Made by a program: the position numbers and the translations under genes. The notes beneath the pieces were generated by a model. It did no database searches and had not been told where the DNA came from. It worked only from the letters and a program-made list of their open reading frames with translations. This document shows, piece by piece, positions 35,693-42,660 of a stretch of DNA of 64,000 bases. Source of the DNA: Clostridia bacterium (lineage in GTDB: Bacteria > Bacillota > Clostridia > Oscillospirales > CAG-382). The first letter of the stretch is position 1; each line of letters opens with the position of its first letter. The stretch spans positions 1 to 64,000 of the forward strand of contig JAFSNK010000003.1 in NCBI GenBank assembly GCA_017447445.1, given 5' to 3'.

Positions 35693-37117
35693 TTATTCTT
35701 TGCCGTTCCAGCAATAGGTGCAGAGCTTGCTTTCGTCAAGCCCTATCGCTTCGACAATGCCTTTTAACGACTGGAACTCCAGCGAGGCGAAATGGAACTT
35801 TTCGCATATCGCGCTGCGCAGCTTCTTTCCGCGCTCGGTGTTCGGATCGCTGTATTCGTCTATGTGCCGGAACCCTTCCTCGCCTTCGGCTTCCATTATA
35901 ACGCGCCGTGCCAAAAGTTCCATATCGCCCGTTGCACGGGTGAAGTTAAGGAACTTGCAGCCGTACATTATGGGCGGGCAGGCGGAACGCATGTGCACTT
36001 CCTTCGCGCCGTTTTCATAAAGGAACTCCACCGTTTCCTTCAGCTGCGTTCCCCTCACGATCGAATCGTCCACGAACAGCAGCCTTTTGTCCTGAATAAG
36101 ATCGTGCACCGGGATCTGCTTCATTTTGGCGATCCTGTCGCGCTCCTGCTGGCTCGTCGGCATAAAGCTGCGCGGCCAGGTGGGAGTGTATTTTATGAAC
36201 GGACGGGAAAAAGGCAATCCGCTCGCGTTGGCGTATCCTATCGCGTGGGGAGTGCCGGAATCCGGCACACCGCTCACGTAGTCTATACCGTCGGCATTAC
36301 CGGCGACTCTGTCGCTGTTGGCCATTATCCGGCCGTTGCGGTAACGCATTGTTTCCACGTTTATCCCCTCGTAATCGGAGGTGGGATAGCCGTAATACGA
36401 CCACAGGAACGCGCAGATGCGCATTTCTTTTCCGGGTTCGACCAGCGTTTTGCAGCCGTCCGCGGTGATCTCCGCGATTTCGCCGGGGCCGAGCTCGTGA
36501 ATGCGTTCGTAGCCGAGCTTGGTTATCGCGAACGATTCGAACGAAACGCAGCAGCCGTCGCCGTTCCTGCCGATCAGCACCGGAAGCCGCCCCATTTTGT
36601 CGCGCGCGGCGATAATGCTCCCGTCCTCGCGCAGTATGATTATCGTCGCGGTGCCTTTTATCATATCGCGGGCGTATTTTATCCCCTCCGCGAAGTCGGC
36701 TTTGCGGTCTATAAGCGCCGCCGCCAGCTCCACCTGGTTTATCTGCCCGCCGGTCATCGCGTCGAAATGCACTCCGGTATCCGAAAAACAGCGCTCCAGA
36801 AGCTCGTCGACGTTGTTGATAACGCCCACGGTGCAGATCGCGTAGGTGCCCAAATGCGAACGTATGAGCATCGGCTGCGGGTCGCCGTCGCTTATGCAGC
36901 CGACGGCGGAGGTGCCCTTCATTTCGTCGAAGATACGCTCGAACTTCGTCCGGAACGGAGAATTTTCTATGTTGTGTATAACGCGCTGCAGGCCTATCTC
37001 CCTGTCGAACGCCGCCATACCGCCGCGGTGGGTGCCGAGGTGGGAATGGTAGTCGGTGCCGAAGAAAACGTCCGCCATGCAGTCGCGGCGACTTGCAACC
37101 CCGAAGAATCCGCCCAT
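35693..37117 (-). CDS. purF: Amidophosphoribosyltransferase homologue lacking the nucleophile cysteine
   Basis: 474 residues. First committed step of purine synthesis, PRPP to phosphoribosylamine. The two-domain PurF layout is clear: an Ntn glutaminase-like domain (1-~230, with YHSHLGTHRGGMA and GVINNVDEL) and a phosphoribosyltransferase domain with the PRPP motif LLFVDDSIVRGTQL. In classical PurF the initiator Met is removed to expose Cys1 (MCGIFG). Here the start reads [13 protein letters not shown], so the nucleophile position is Gly; the nearest Cys is residue 13. The glutaminase should be inactive, and ammonia would have to come from solution or a partner. ATG 37117 overlaps the last base of the purC stop. 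Related MGGFFG-type proteins are, to my knowledge, common in Clostridia and Bacteroidota. Confidence 0.93.
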   Translation of the reverse strand: MGGFFGVASRRDCMADVFFGTDYHSHLGTHRGGMAAFDREIGLQRVIHNIENSPFRTKFERIFDEMKGTSAVGCISDGDPQPMLIRSHLGTYAICTVGVINNVDELLERCFSDTGVHFDAMTGGQINQVELAAALIDRKADFAEGIKYARDMIKGTATIIILREDGSIIAARDKMGRLPVLIGRNGDGCCVSFESFAITKLGYERIHELGPGEIAEITADGCKTLVEPGKEMRICAFLWSYYGYPTSDYEGINVETMRYRNGRIMANSDRVAGNADGIDYVSGVPDSGTPHAIGYANASGLPFSRPFIKYTPTWPRSFMPTSQQERDRIAKMKQIPVHDLIQDKRLLFVDDSIVRGTQLKETVEFLYENGAKEVHMRSACPPIMYGCKFLNFTRATGDMELLARRVIMEAEGEEGFRHIDEYSDPNTERGKKLRSAICEKFHFASLEFQSLKGIVEAIGLDESKLCTYCWNGKE

Positions 37118-37809
37118 TATTCCGCCGCGAAGAAGAGCGCGGAAAGCGTCATCGGGTCGATGTATTTGCCGTCTTTGTAAACGCGCATGTTGCCGGAGGC
37201 GATCTCGTCGATCAGCATAACTTTCCCGTCCGCGTCATAGCCGAACTCGAACTTGATGTCGTAAAGCTCCAGCCCCTTTTTCGCCATATCCTCCGCGACG
37301 GCTTTGGTGATGCGCTTCGTCATATCCTTTATCGCGTCGTACTGTTCGCCGGTCATGATCCCAAGCTCCGTGAGCCCGTCTTTGGTAACGAGCGGGTCGC
37401 CCTTCGCGTCGTTCTTAAAGGTGGTCTCCACGTAGTAATCCAGGTCCGCGCCCTCTTTTACGTAATCGGAATAGCGGCGGAAGAAGCTGCCCACGGCTTT
37501 GCGGCGGCAGATGACCTCCAGCCCCTTGCCGAACACCTTCGCGGGGAGCACCTCCATCGTCGTCTCGTTGAGGTCGGCGCTAATGAAATGGGTGCGTATC
37601 CCGAGCGCGTTCAGTTTTTCGAAATAATAAACGGACATACGCAGGTTGACGTCGCCCACGCCCTCGATGGTAAGCCCCACCGAGTTTTCGCCCGGGTCGA
37701 ACACGCCGTCCTTGCCTGTGCAGTCGTCCTTGAATTTAAGCAGGTAGTTGCCGTTTTCCAGCGCGAAAACGTTTTTGGTCTTTCCGGTGTAAACAAGTCT
37801 CTTTTCCAT
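37117..37809 (-). CDS. purC: Phosphoribosylaminoimidazole-succinocarboxamide synthase
   Basis: 230 residues. ATP-dependent joining of aspartate to CAIR. SAICAR-synthase marks: [14 protein letters not shown] with the Gly-Lys-Thr-Lys phosphate loop, [26 protein letters not shown] and the metal/ATP site [15 protein letters not shown]. Single-domain bacterial form. Its stop overlaps the purF start by one base (TAATG), giving coupled translation. Confidence 0.97.
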   Translation of the reverse strand: MEKRLVYTGKTKNVFALENGNYLLKFKDDCTGKDGVFDPGENSVGLTIEGVGDVNLRMSVYYFEKLNALGIRTHFISADLNETTMEVLPAKVFGKGLEVICRRKAVGSFFRRYSDYVKEGADLDYYVETTFKNDAKGDPLVTKDGLTELGIMTGEQYDAIKDMTKRITKAVAEDMAKKGLELYDIKFEFGYDADGKVMLIDEIASGNMRVYKDGKYIDPMTLSALFFAAE

Positions 37810-37833
37810 TTTTTGCGGCTCCTTTTTATTCGT

Positions 37834-38331
37834 TCAAATCTCTTTCAGCTTCTTCATCGCTTCCGCGTCCTTTTTCAAAACGGCGGCGCGGTCGCTTTCG
37901 CGCTTTGCCTCCAGCTTCGCGGCAAGCGCTTCGTCCTCCGCCGCAAGTATCCGGGCGGAAAGCAAAGCGGCATTGGCGGCTCCGTCTATCGCCACAGTCG
38001 CCACCGGGATACCGGTCGGCATCTGCACGGTGGACAGCAGAGCGTCAATGCCGTTTAGATGTTTCGATGCGCAGGGGATCCCTATGACGGGAAGCGTGGT
38101 GTTCGCGGCGATTGCGCCCGCAAGATGCGCCGCCATACCCGCCGCGGCGATTATAACGCCGAACCCTTCCGCACGTGCGCCGCGCGCGAAATCGCGCGCT
38201 TCGTCGGGCGTTCTGTGCGCGGAATAGATATGCAGTTCATAGGGTATTTCCAGCGATTCAAGCACGTCGGCGGCTTTTTTCACCACCGGAAGGTCGCTGT
38301 CGCTGCCGATAACGATACCGACTTTTTTCAT
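37834..38331 (-). CDS. purE: PurE family CAIR mutase or AIR carboxylase
   Basis: 165 residues, first gene after the ZTP riboswitch. Motifs: [26 protein letters not shown] with the catalytic His, [17 protein letters not shown] and [19 protein letters not shown]. Class I PurE works on N5-CAIR made by PurK, and class II carboxylates AIR directly. No purK is in this otherwise complete operon, and the [14 protein letters not shown] form is one I associate with PurK-less species; class II is therefore plausible but not proven. ATG 38331 follows AAGGAGTGTTTTT. Confidence 0.95.
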   Translation of the reverse strand: MKKVGIVIGSDSDLPVVKKAADVLESLEIPYELHIYSAHRTPDEARDFARGARAEGFGVIIAAAGMAAHLAGAIAANTTLPVIGIPCASKHLNGIDALLSTVQMPTGIPVATVAIDGAANAALLSARILAAEDEALAAKLEAKRESDRAAVLKKDAEAMKKLKEI

Positions 38332-38344
38332 AAAAACACTCCTT

Positions 38345-38390
38345 AAAAAAACGTAAAAGGGCGCACTTACAAAGCGGTGTAAATGTGCCC
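38345..38390 (-). terminator. Riboswitch-controlled terminator before purE
   Basis: Minus strand: GGGCACATTTACA, short loop, TGTAAGTGCGCCC, then TTTTACGTTTTTTT. The left arm begins with the GGGCA that ends the riboswitch aptamer, so aptamer folding and terminator folding exclude each other. Confidence 0.85.
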
Positions 38391-38460
38391 AGACGGTCGG
38401 CTTATACGATCCCCCGTTCCGCGTGGTGCTCCACTTAAAAAACCGTCAGTTGCGGGGAGA
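38386..38460 (-). ncRNA. ZTP (pfl) riboswitch controlling the purine operon
   Basis: The RNA reads, in order: the outer stem CCCCG with CGGGG; CAACTGACGG, the conserved ACUGGCG-like segment; a small hairpin GTGG-AGCA-CCAC; CGCGGAACGGGG; a short linker; then CCGACCGTCTGGGCA, the hallmark 3' segment (consensus CCGCCUGGGCA). The pseudoknot pairs GACGG with CCGTC; compared with the usual GGCGG/CCGCC one pair has changed on both sides, a compensatory change that supports the fold. ZTP, which accumulates when 10-formyl-THF is short, stabilises the 3' segment and frees the operon from the overlapping terminator: an ON switch. Target genes (purE to fhs) are the known ones for this class. Confidence 0.88.
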
Positions 38461-38498
38461 GGATACAGGATATTTTCGTTTTTTTTCCTGCATAATCA

Positions 38499-38528
38499 AT
38501 TATAACATACCGCGCCCCGCCGTGTCAA
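38499..38528 (-). promoter_or_regulatory. Promoter of the purine operon
   Basis: Minus strand TTGACA (38523-38528), 18-base spacer, TATAAT (38499-38504). It lies 30 bases after the pyrB stop, with no terminator between. Confidence 0.8.
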
Positions 38529-38557
38529 GGCGGATGAAAGCACAAAAATCACAAAAT

Positions 38558-39658
38558 TCAGTCGTTATGTAAACCTGCGCTTGTACGCAGTTCCGATTCG
38601 CAGTATAAGCAGGTAAAGCTGCCGTCCGCGTTCCTGCGGAAAAGCTGCTCCGCGCCGCGCTCGCCGTGAGTAACGCAGCGCTCGTTCGCACATACCAGCC
38701 CGTGTGCTTCGGGCGCGTTTGCGGGCCGCCCGCCCTGCTCGCCCGCGTGCGCCAGCAGGTGCAGTATAAGCGCCATACGCATATATTTTCCGTTCTTCAC
38801 CTGTTCGAAGTATTTTGCGCGCGGATCCGGGTCGACGTCGGTGCTTATCTCGTCCACGCGGGGCAGGGGATGCAGCACGCACATATCCGGCTTCGCGCCC
38901 TTCATCTTTTCCGCGTCAAGCACAAAAGCGTCTTCAAGTTCGGAATACCCGTCCGAATTGCCGAACCGTTCGCGCTGGATGCGCGTCATATACAGCACGT
39001 CCAGTTCCGGTATCGCCTCTTCTATCGATCCGGCTTCGCGCCATACCATTCCTGCGCGCGCCATCACGCCGGTCTTTATGTATTCCGGCAGGCAAAGCTC
39101 CGGCGGTGAAATCAGCACTGTCTTTATATCCTTGTAACGCGCCAGCGCGTTAATGAACGAATGCACCGTGCGCCCGTACTTAAGGTCGCCGCAGAATCCC
39201 ACCGTAAGCCCGTCGAATCCGCCTTTCGCGCGGTAGACCGTCAAAAGGTCGGCAAGCGTCTGAGTGGGGTGGCAGTGTCCGCCGTCGCCGGCGTTTATCA
39301 GCGGCACTCCGGCGTTCATCGAAGCAAGCAGCGCCGCGCCGTCTTTCGGGTGGCGCATGGCTATGATGTCCGCATAACAGCCGATCACGCGCGCGGTGTC
39401 GGCAAGGCTTTCGCCCTTGGAGACCGATGAGCAGTCGGCGTCCGAAAACCCTATAACGCCGCCGCCCAGCTCCAACATCGCCGCCTCGAAGCTGAGACGG
39501 GTGCGCGTCGAGGGCTCGAAAAACAGCGTGGCAAGCTTGCGTCCGCGGCATTTTTCGCAATATTCGCCCGGGTGCGCTATTATATCGCAGGCGGTGTCCA
39601 TCAGCCCGCGCAGCTCCGCTTCGCTCAGATCGGTGATATCTATAAGGCTTTTCATCAT
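38558..39658 (-). CDS. pyrB: Aspartate carbamoyltransferase with fused PyrI-like zinc domain
   Basis: 366 residues against about 305-310 for ordinary PyrB. The first ~310 are a complete catalytic chain: ATLFFEPSTRTRLSFE for carbamoyl phosphate, MRHPKDGA, INAGDGGHCHPTQTLADL, YMTRIQRERF and VLHPLPRVDEI. The extra C terminus contains Cys323-x4-Cys328 and Cys350-x2-Cys353 (VCANERC ... FTCLYC), the same pattern and near-equal spacing as the zinc domain of the regulatory chain PyrI. The nucleotide-binding allosteric domain of PyrI is absent. The zinc domain may tie catalytic trimers together without CTP control. The start overlaps the pyrE stop (ATGA). Last gene of the pyrimidine operon. Confidence 0.95.
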   Translation of the reverse strand: MMKSLIDITDLSEAELRGLMDTACDIIAHPGEYCEKCRGRKLATLFFEPSTRTRLSFEAAMLELGGGVIGFSDADCSSVSKGESLADTARVIGCYADIIAMRHPKDGAALLASMNAGVPLINAGDGGHCHPTQTLADLLTVYRAKGGFDGLTVGFCGDLKYGRTVHSFINALARYKDIKTVLISPPELCLPEYIKTGVMARAGMVWREAGSIEEAIPELDVLYMTRIQRERFGNSDGYSELEDAFVLDAEKMKGAKPDMCVLHPLPRVDEISTDVDPDPRAKYFEQVKNGKYMRMALILHLLAHAGEQGGRPANAPEAHGLVCANERCVTHGERGAEQLFRRNADGSFTCLYCESELRTSAGLHND

Positions 39659-40293
39659 TTCGCTCCTATCCAGCTTTCGTCCGAGGGATCGTTCCGGAAT
39701 GCGATCAGCCGCTTCACGTCGCCCGGCGCGATGTATCCTTCGTCCGCCGCCGCCTGCGCTATCGTGTCGAAATCCGTAAGAGAAACGTTCTTAACGCCCG
39801 CCGCGGCAAGTCTTTCTTCGCCGCGCTTCATCCCGTAGGTGAAAATGCTTACTATACCAAGCACCTCGGCGCCCGCCTCGCGCAGGGCGTCCACCACCTC
39901 CAGCACGCTGCCGCCGGTGGAGATAAGGTCTTCAACCACCACGGTTTTCTGCCCTTTTTCCAGCCGGCCTTCTATGCGGTTCTGCCGGCCGTGGTCCTTG
40001 GCGCCGGAACGTACGTAGCCCATCGGCAGTCCCAGAATATGCCCTGCTATAGCCGCGTGGGCTATCCCCGCCGTCGAGGTGCCCATAAGCACCTCCGCTT
40101 CCGGGTAATTCTCTTTTATCGCCTGCGCGATGCGGTTTTCGACCCGTTCGCGCACTTCCGGCGCGGTAAGAATAAGCCGATTGTCGCAATAGACCGGGCT
40201 TTTTATTCCGCTTGCCCAGATAAAGGGCTCCTCCGGGCGGAAGAACACCGCCTTTATCGCCAGAAGATCTTTCGCGGTAGCTGTTTTATCCAT
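39655..40293 (-). CDS. pyrE: Orotate phosphoribosyltransferase
   Basis: 212 residues from ATG 40293, preceded by AAAAGGAGTTTGAAA. Joins orotate and PRPP to OMP. The PRPP-binding motif TVVVEDLISTGGSVLEVVDA is near residue 120. WASGIKSPVYCDNR and MGYVRSGAKDHGRQNRIEG (catalytic Lys loop) are standard. Four-base overlap with pyrB. Confidence 0.97.
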   Translation of the reverse strand: MDKTATAKDLLAIKAVFFRPEEPFIWASGIKSPVYCDNRLILTAPEVRERVENRIAQAIKENYPEAEVLMGTSTAGIAHAAIAGHILGLPMGYVRSGAKDHGRQNRIEGRLEKGQKTVVVEDLISTGGSVLEVVDALREAGAEVLGIVSIFTYGMKRGEERLAAAGVKNVSLTDFDTIAQAAADEGYIAPGDVKRLIAFRNDPSDESWIGAK

Positions 40294-40306
40294 TTTCAAA
40301 CTCCTT

Positions 40307-41005
40307 TTATCCAACGAATTCCTTTAAGCATCTTTCGTACGCCGCAAGCGGATCCTCCGCGCGGATGATCGGTCTGCCCACCACGATGTAGTCCGCGCCC
40401 GCCTCCTTTGCCGCCGCCGGAGTCATAACGCGCTTCTGGTCGCCGGTGTCGCTTTCGGCGAACCGAACCCCGGGCGTTACCGTCAAAAACCCGCTGCCGC
40501 ACACCTCGTGCACCTTCCCGGCTTCCAGCGGCGAGCATACCACGCCGTCCAGTCCGGCTTCCTTTGCGCACAGCGCGTAGTGCATAACGACTTTGTCTAT
40601 GGGCTCTTTTATAAGCAGATCGCGTTCCATGCTTTCCTGATCGGTGGAGGTGAGCTGGGTTACCGCTATAAGCAGCGGACGCGTTCCGTCCGGGCGGGTA
40701 AGCCCCTCCAGAGCCGCCTTCATCATATTCACGGTGCCGCCCGCGTGCAGGTTGCAGATATCCGCGTTCAGGCGCGAAAGCACCGCCATGGCGCTTTTTA
40801 CCGTGCTAGGGATGTCGTGCAGCTTAAGGTCAAGGAATATCCTGTGTCCGCGCTCCTTAAGCTCGCGCACAAGCTGCGGCCCCTCGGCGTAGAACAGCTC
40901 CATGCCGATCTTTACGAACGGGCGCTTTTCGCCGAACCTGCCCAAAAACTCCAGCGCCTTGTCCTTCGCAGGGAAGTCCAGCGCGATTATAACGTCTTTT
41001 CCCAT
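40307..41005 (-). CDS. pyrF: Orotidine 5'-phosphate decarboxylase
   Basis: 232 residues from ATG 41005, which overlaps the pyrD stop by one base (TAATG). The gene frame stays open further upstream but those codons lie inside pyrD. Class I OMP decarboxylase: VIIALDFPAKDKALEFL, FVKIGMELF, the catalytic Lys-Asp tetrad in FLDLKLHDIPSTV, and TPGVRFAESDTGDQKRV with the phosphate-gripping loop, then DYIVVGRPI. It makes UMP from OMP. Confidence 0.97.
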   Translation of the reverse strand: MGKDVIIALDFPAKDKALEFLGRFGEKRPFVKIGMELFYAEGPQLVRELKERGHRIFLDLKLHDIPSTVKSAMAVLSRLNADICNLHAGGTVNMMKAALEGLTRPDGTRPLLIAVTQLTSTDQESMERDLLIKEPIDKVVMHYALCAKEAGLDGVVCSPLEAGKVHEVCGSGFLTVTPGVRFAESDTGDQKRVMTPAAAKEAGADYIVVGRPIIRAEDPLAAYERCLKEFVG

Positions 41006-41922
41006 TACAGTGCCGCTCCTATTATCTCTTTTATATCGTTTACGCCGTATTTTTCCATTTCGTCGGGCAATCCGTTTATTATATCCCGGCAGGCGTAAGG
41101 ATCCACAAGGTTCGCCGCGCCGACTTCGACCGCCGTCGCTCCGGCGCACATCATTTCCAGAACGTCCGCGGCGCTGCTCACGCCGCCCATCCCCACCACG
41201 GGGATCTTCACCGCTTTCGCCGCCTGCCACACCATGCGCAAAGCCACGGGGAACACCGCCGGACCGGAAAGTCCGCCGGTCCCGTTCGCAAGCAGCGGTC
41301 TGCGGCGGCGCAGGTCTATGCGCATGCCCAACAGGGTGTTTATAAGGCTTATCCCGTCCGCGCCGCCCGCTTCACAGGCGCGCGCTATCTCGCTGATATC
41401 GGTTACGTTGGGCGAAAGCTTTATTATAACCGGCTTGGAAACGGCGTCTTTCACCGCACGGGTTATTTCGTACGCCGACGCGGCGCTCGTGCCGAAGCTC
41501 ATCCCGCCGCCGTGCACGTTCGGGCAGCTTATATTCACTTCAAGCCAGCCCACCTGTTCGCATTCCGCAAGCTTTTTGCAGGTATAAACGTAATCCTCCC
41601 TGCAGAATCCGCTCACGTTCGCCATCACCTTTTTTTCAAAGCACTTTGCAAGCCGCGGAAGCTCCTCGGAAATCACCTTGTCCACGCCTGGATTCTGCAA
41701 GCCTACCGCGTTCAGCATCCCGGCGGGCGTTTCCGCTATCCGGGGCGTTTCGTTGCCGAACCGCGGCTCTCTGGTAGTGCCCTTGAACGAAAAAGTCCCC
41801 AGCACATTTATATCGTAGAACTCCGCGAACTCATAGCCGTAGCCGAAGGTGCCGCTCGCGGGGATGACCGGGTTGGCGAGCTCCGTACCGCAAAGATTCA
41901 CCGAAGTGGATTTTACCGCCAT
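41005..41922 (-). CDS. pyrD: Dihydroorotate dehydrogenase B, catalytic subunit
   Basis: 305 residues. Class 1B enzyme: FMN TIM barrel that partners PyrK to reduce NAD+. Marks: NPVIPASGTFGYG, TRLGN-like TTREPRFGNETPRIAETPAGMLN, the base Cys within EVNISCPNVHGGGMSFG, and VGMGGVSSAADVLEMMCAGATAVEVG. Its upstream partner pyrK overlaps by 10 bases, matching the obligate PyrD-PyrK complex. Confidence 0.97.
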   Translation of the reverse strand: MAVKSTSVNLCGTELANPVIPASGTFGYGYEFAEFYDINVLGTFSFKGTTREPRFGNETPRIAETPAGMLNAVGLQNPGVDKVISEELPRLAKCFEKKVMANVSGFCREDYVYTCKKLAECEQVGWLEVNISCPNVHGGGMSFGTSAASAYEITRAVKDAVSKPVIIKLSPNVTDISEIARACEAGGADGISLINTLLGMRIDLRRRRPLLANGTGGLSGPAVFPVALRMVWQAAKAVKIPVVGMGGVSSAADVLEMMCAGATAVEVGAANLVDPYACRDIINGLPDEMEKYGVNDIKEIIGAAL

Positions 41923-42650
41923 AATATCTCCTCCTTGCAGAGCACCGGCCCTTCGCGGCAGATGCGCTTGTATCCGGTGACCGTGCGGCAGGAACAGCCC
42001 ATGCAGGCGCCGAATCCGCAGCCCATGCGTTCCTCAAAGCTGAACTGCCCGCTCGTTTTCGTCGCACGGTAAAGCGCTTTCAGCATCGGTTCCGGCCCGC
42101 ATGCGTAAAAGTAACCGTATTCGCCCGCCGCGCTCAGCGCGTCGGTCACAAACCCCTTTATGCCTTCGCTTCCGTCCGCGGTGGCAACGAACACCTCCGC
42201 GCCCAGCGCCCGGAACTCCTTCGTAAAAAAGGCCTCCGCGGCGGTGTTGAAGCCGGTTATCACTTTAACGTGTTTACCCTGCGATATAAGCACTTTTGCA
42301 AGCTTGTAAAGCGGAGGAACTCCGACTCCGCCGCCGACGAGCAGGGGAGTATCGCCGGAAAGCGAAACGTCGTATCCGTTGCCGAGCCCGGTAAGAATAT
42401 CCGCCTTTTCGCCGGGCTGCATTTCCGAAAGCCTTTTCGTGCCGCCGCCCACCGTTTTGTATATAAGGGTAAGCAGTCCCGGCTCGCTGTCGCAAACCGA
42501 TATCGGTCTGCGCAGGAACAGCCCGCCGATCTTTACGTTCACGAACTGCCCCGGTCGTGTGATCGCGTCCGTATCCCCCGCGAGCCGCATAAGAAACACG
42601 TTATCGGCTATTTTTTTGTTTTCGGTTATTTCAAACAAAGCCTGTTTCAT
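41913..42650 (-). CDS. pyrK: Dihydroorotate dehydrogenase electron transfer subunit
   Basis: 245 residues from ATG 42650; the longer open frame extends into carB and is not used. Ferredoxin-reductase-like protein with FAD (LRRPISVCDSEPG), the NAD-binding GGGVGVPPLYKLAK, and the C-terminal [2Fe-2S] ligands in MGCGFGACMGCSCRTV plus a fourth Cys in GPVLCKEEI. It passes electrons from PyrD flavin to NAD+. Coupled to pyrD by a 10-base overlap. Confidence 0.95.
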   Translation of the reverse strand: MKQALFEITENKKIADNVFLMRLAGDTDAITRPGQFVNVKIGGLFLRRPISVCDSEPGLLTLIYKTVGGGTKRLSEMQPGEKADILTGLGNGYDVSLSGDTPLLVGGGVGVPPLYKLAKVLISQGKHVKVITGFNTAAEAFFTKEFRALGAEVFVATADGSEGIKGFVTDALSAAGEYGYFYACGPEPMLKALYRATKTSGQFSFEERMGCGFGACMGCSCRTVTGYKRICREGPVLCKEEILWR

Positions 42651-42660
42651 CTTGTATCCT

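Noticed and set aside
38386..38460. Guanine (purine) riboswitch before purE
   Set aside because: The paired loop sequences and TATA-type core of purine aptamers are absent, whereas the ACUGACGG and CCGUCUGGGCA segments fit the ZTP class.
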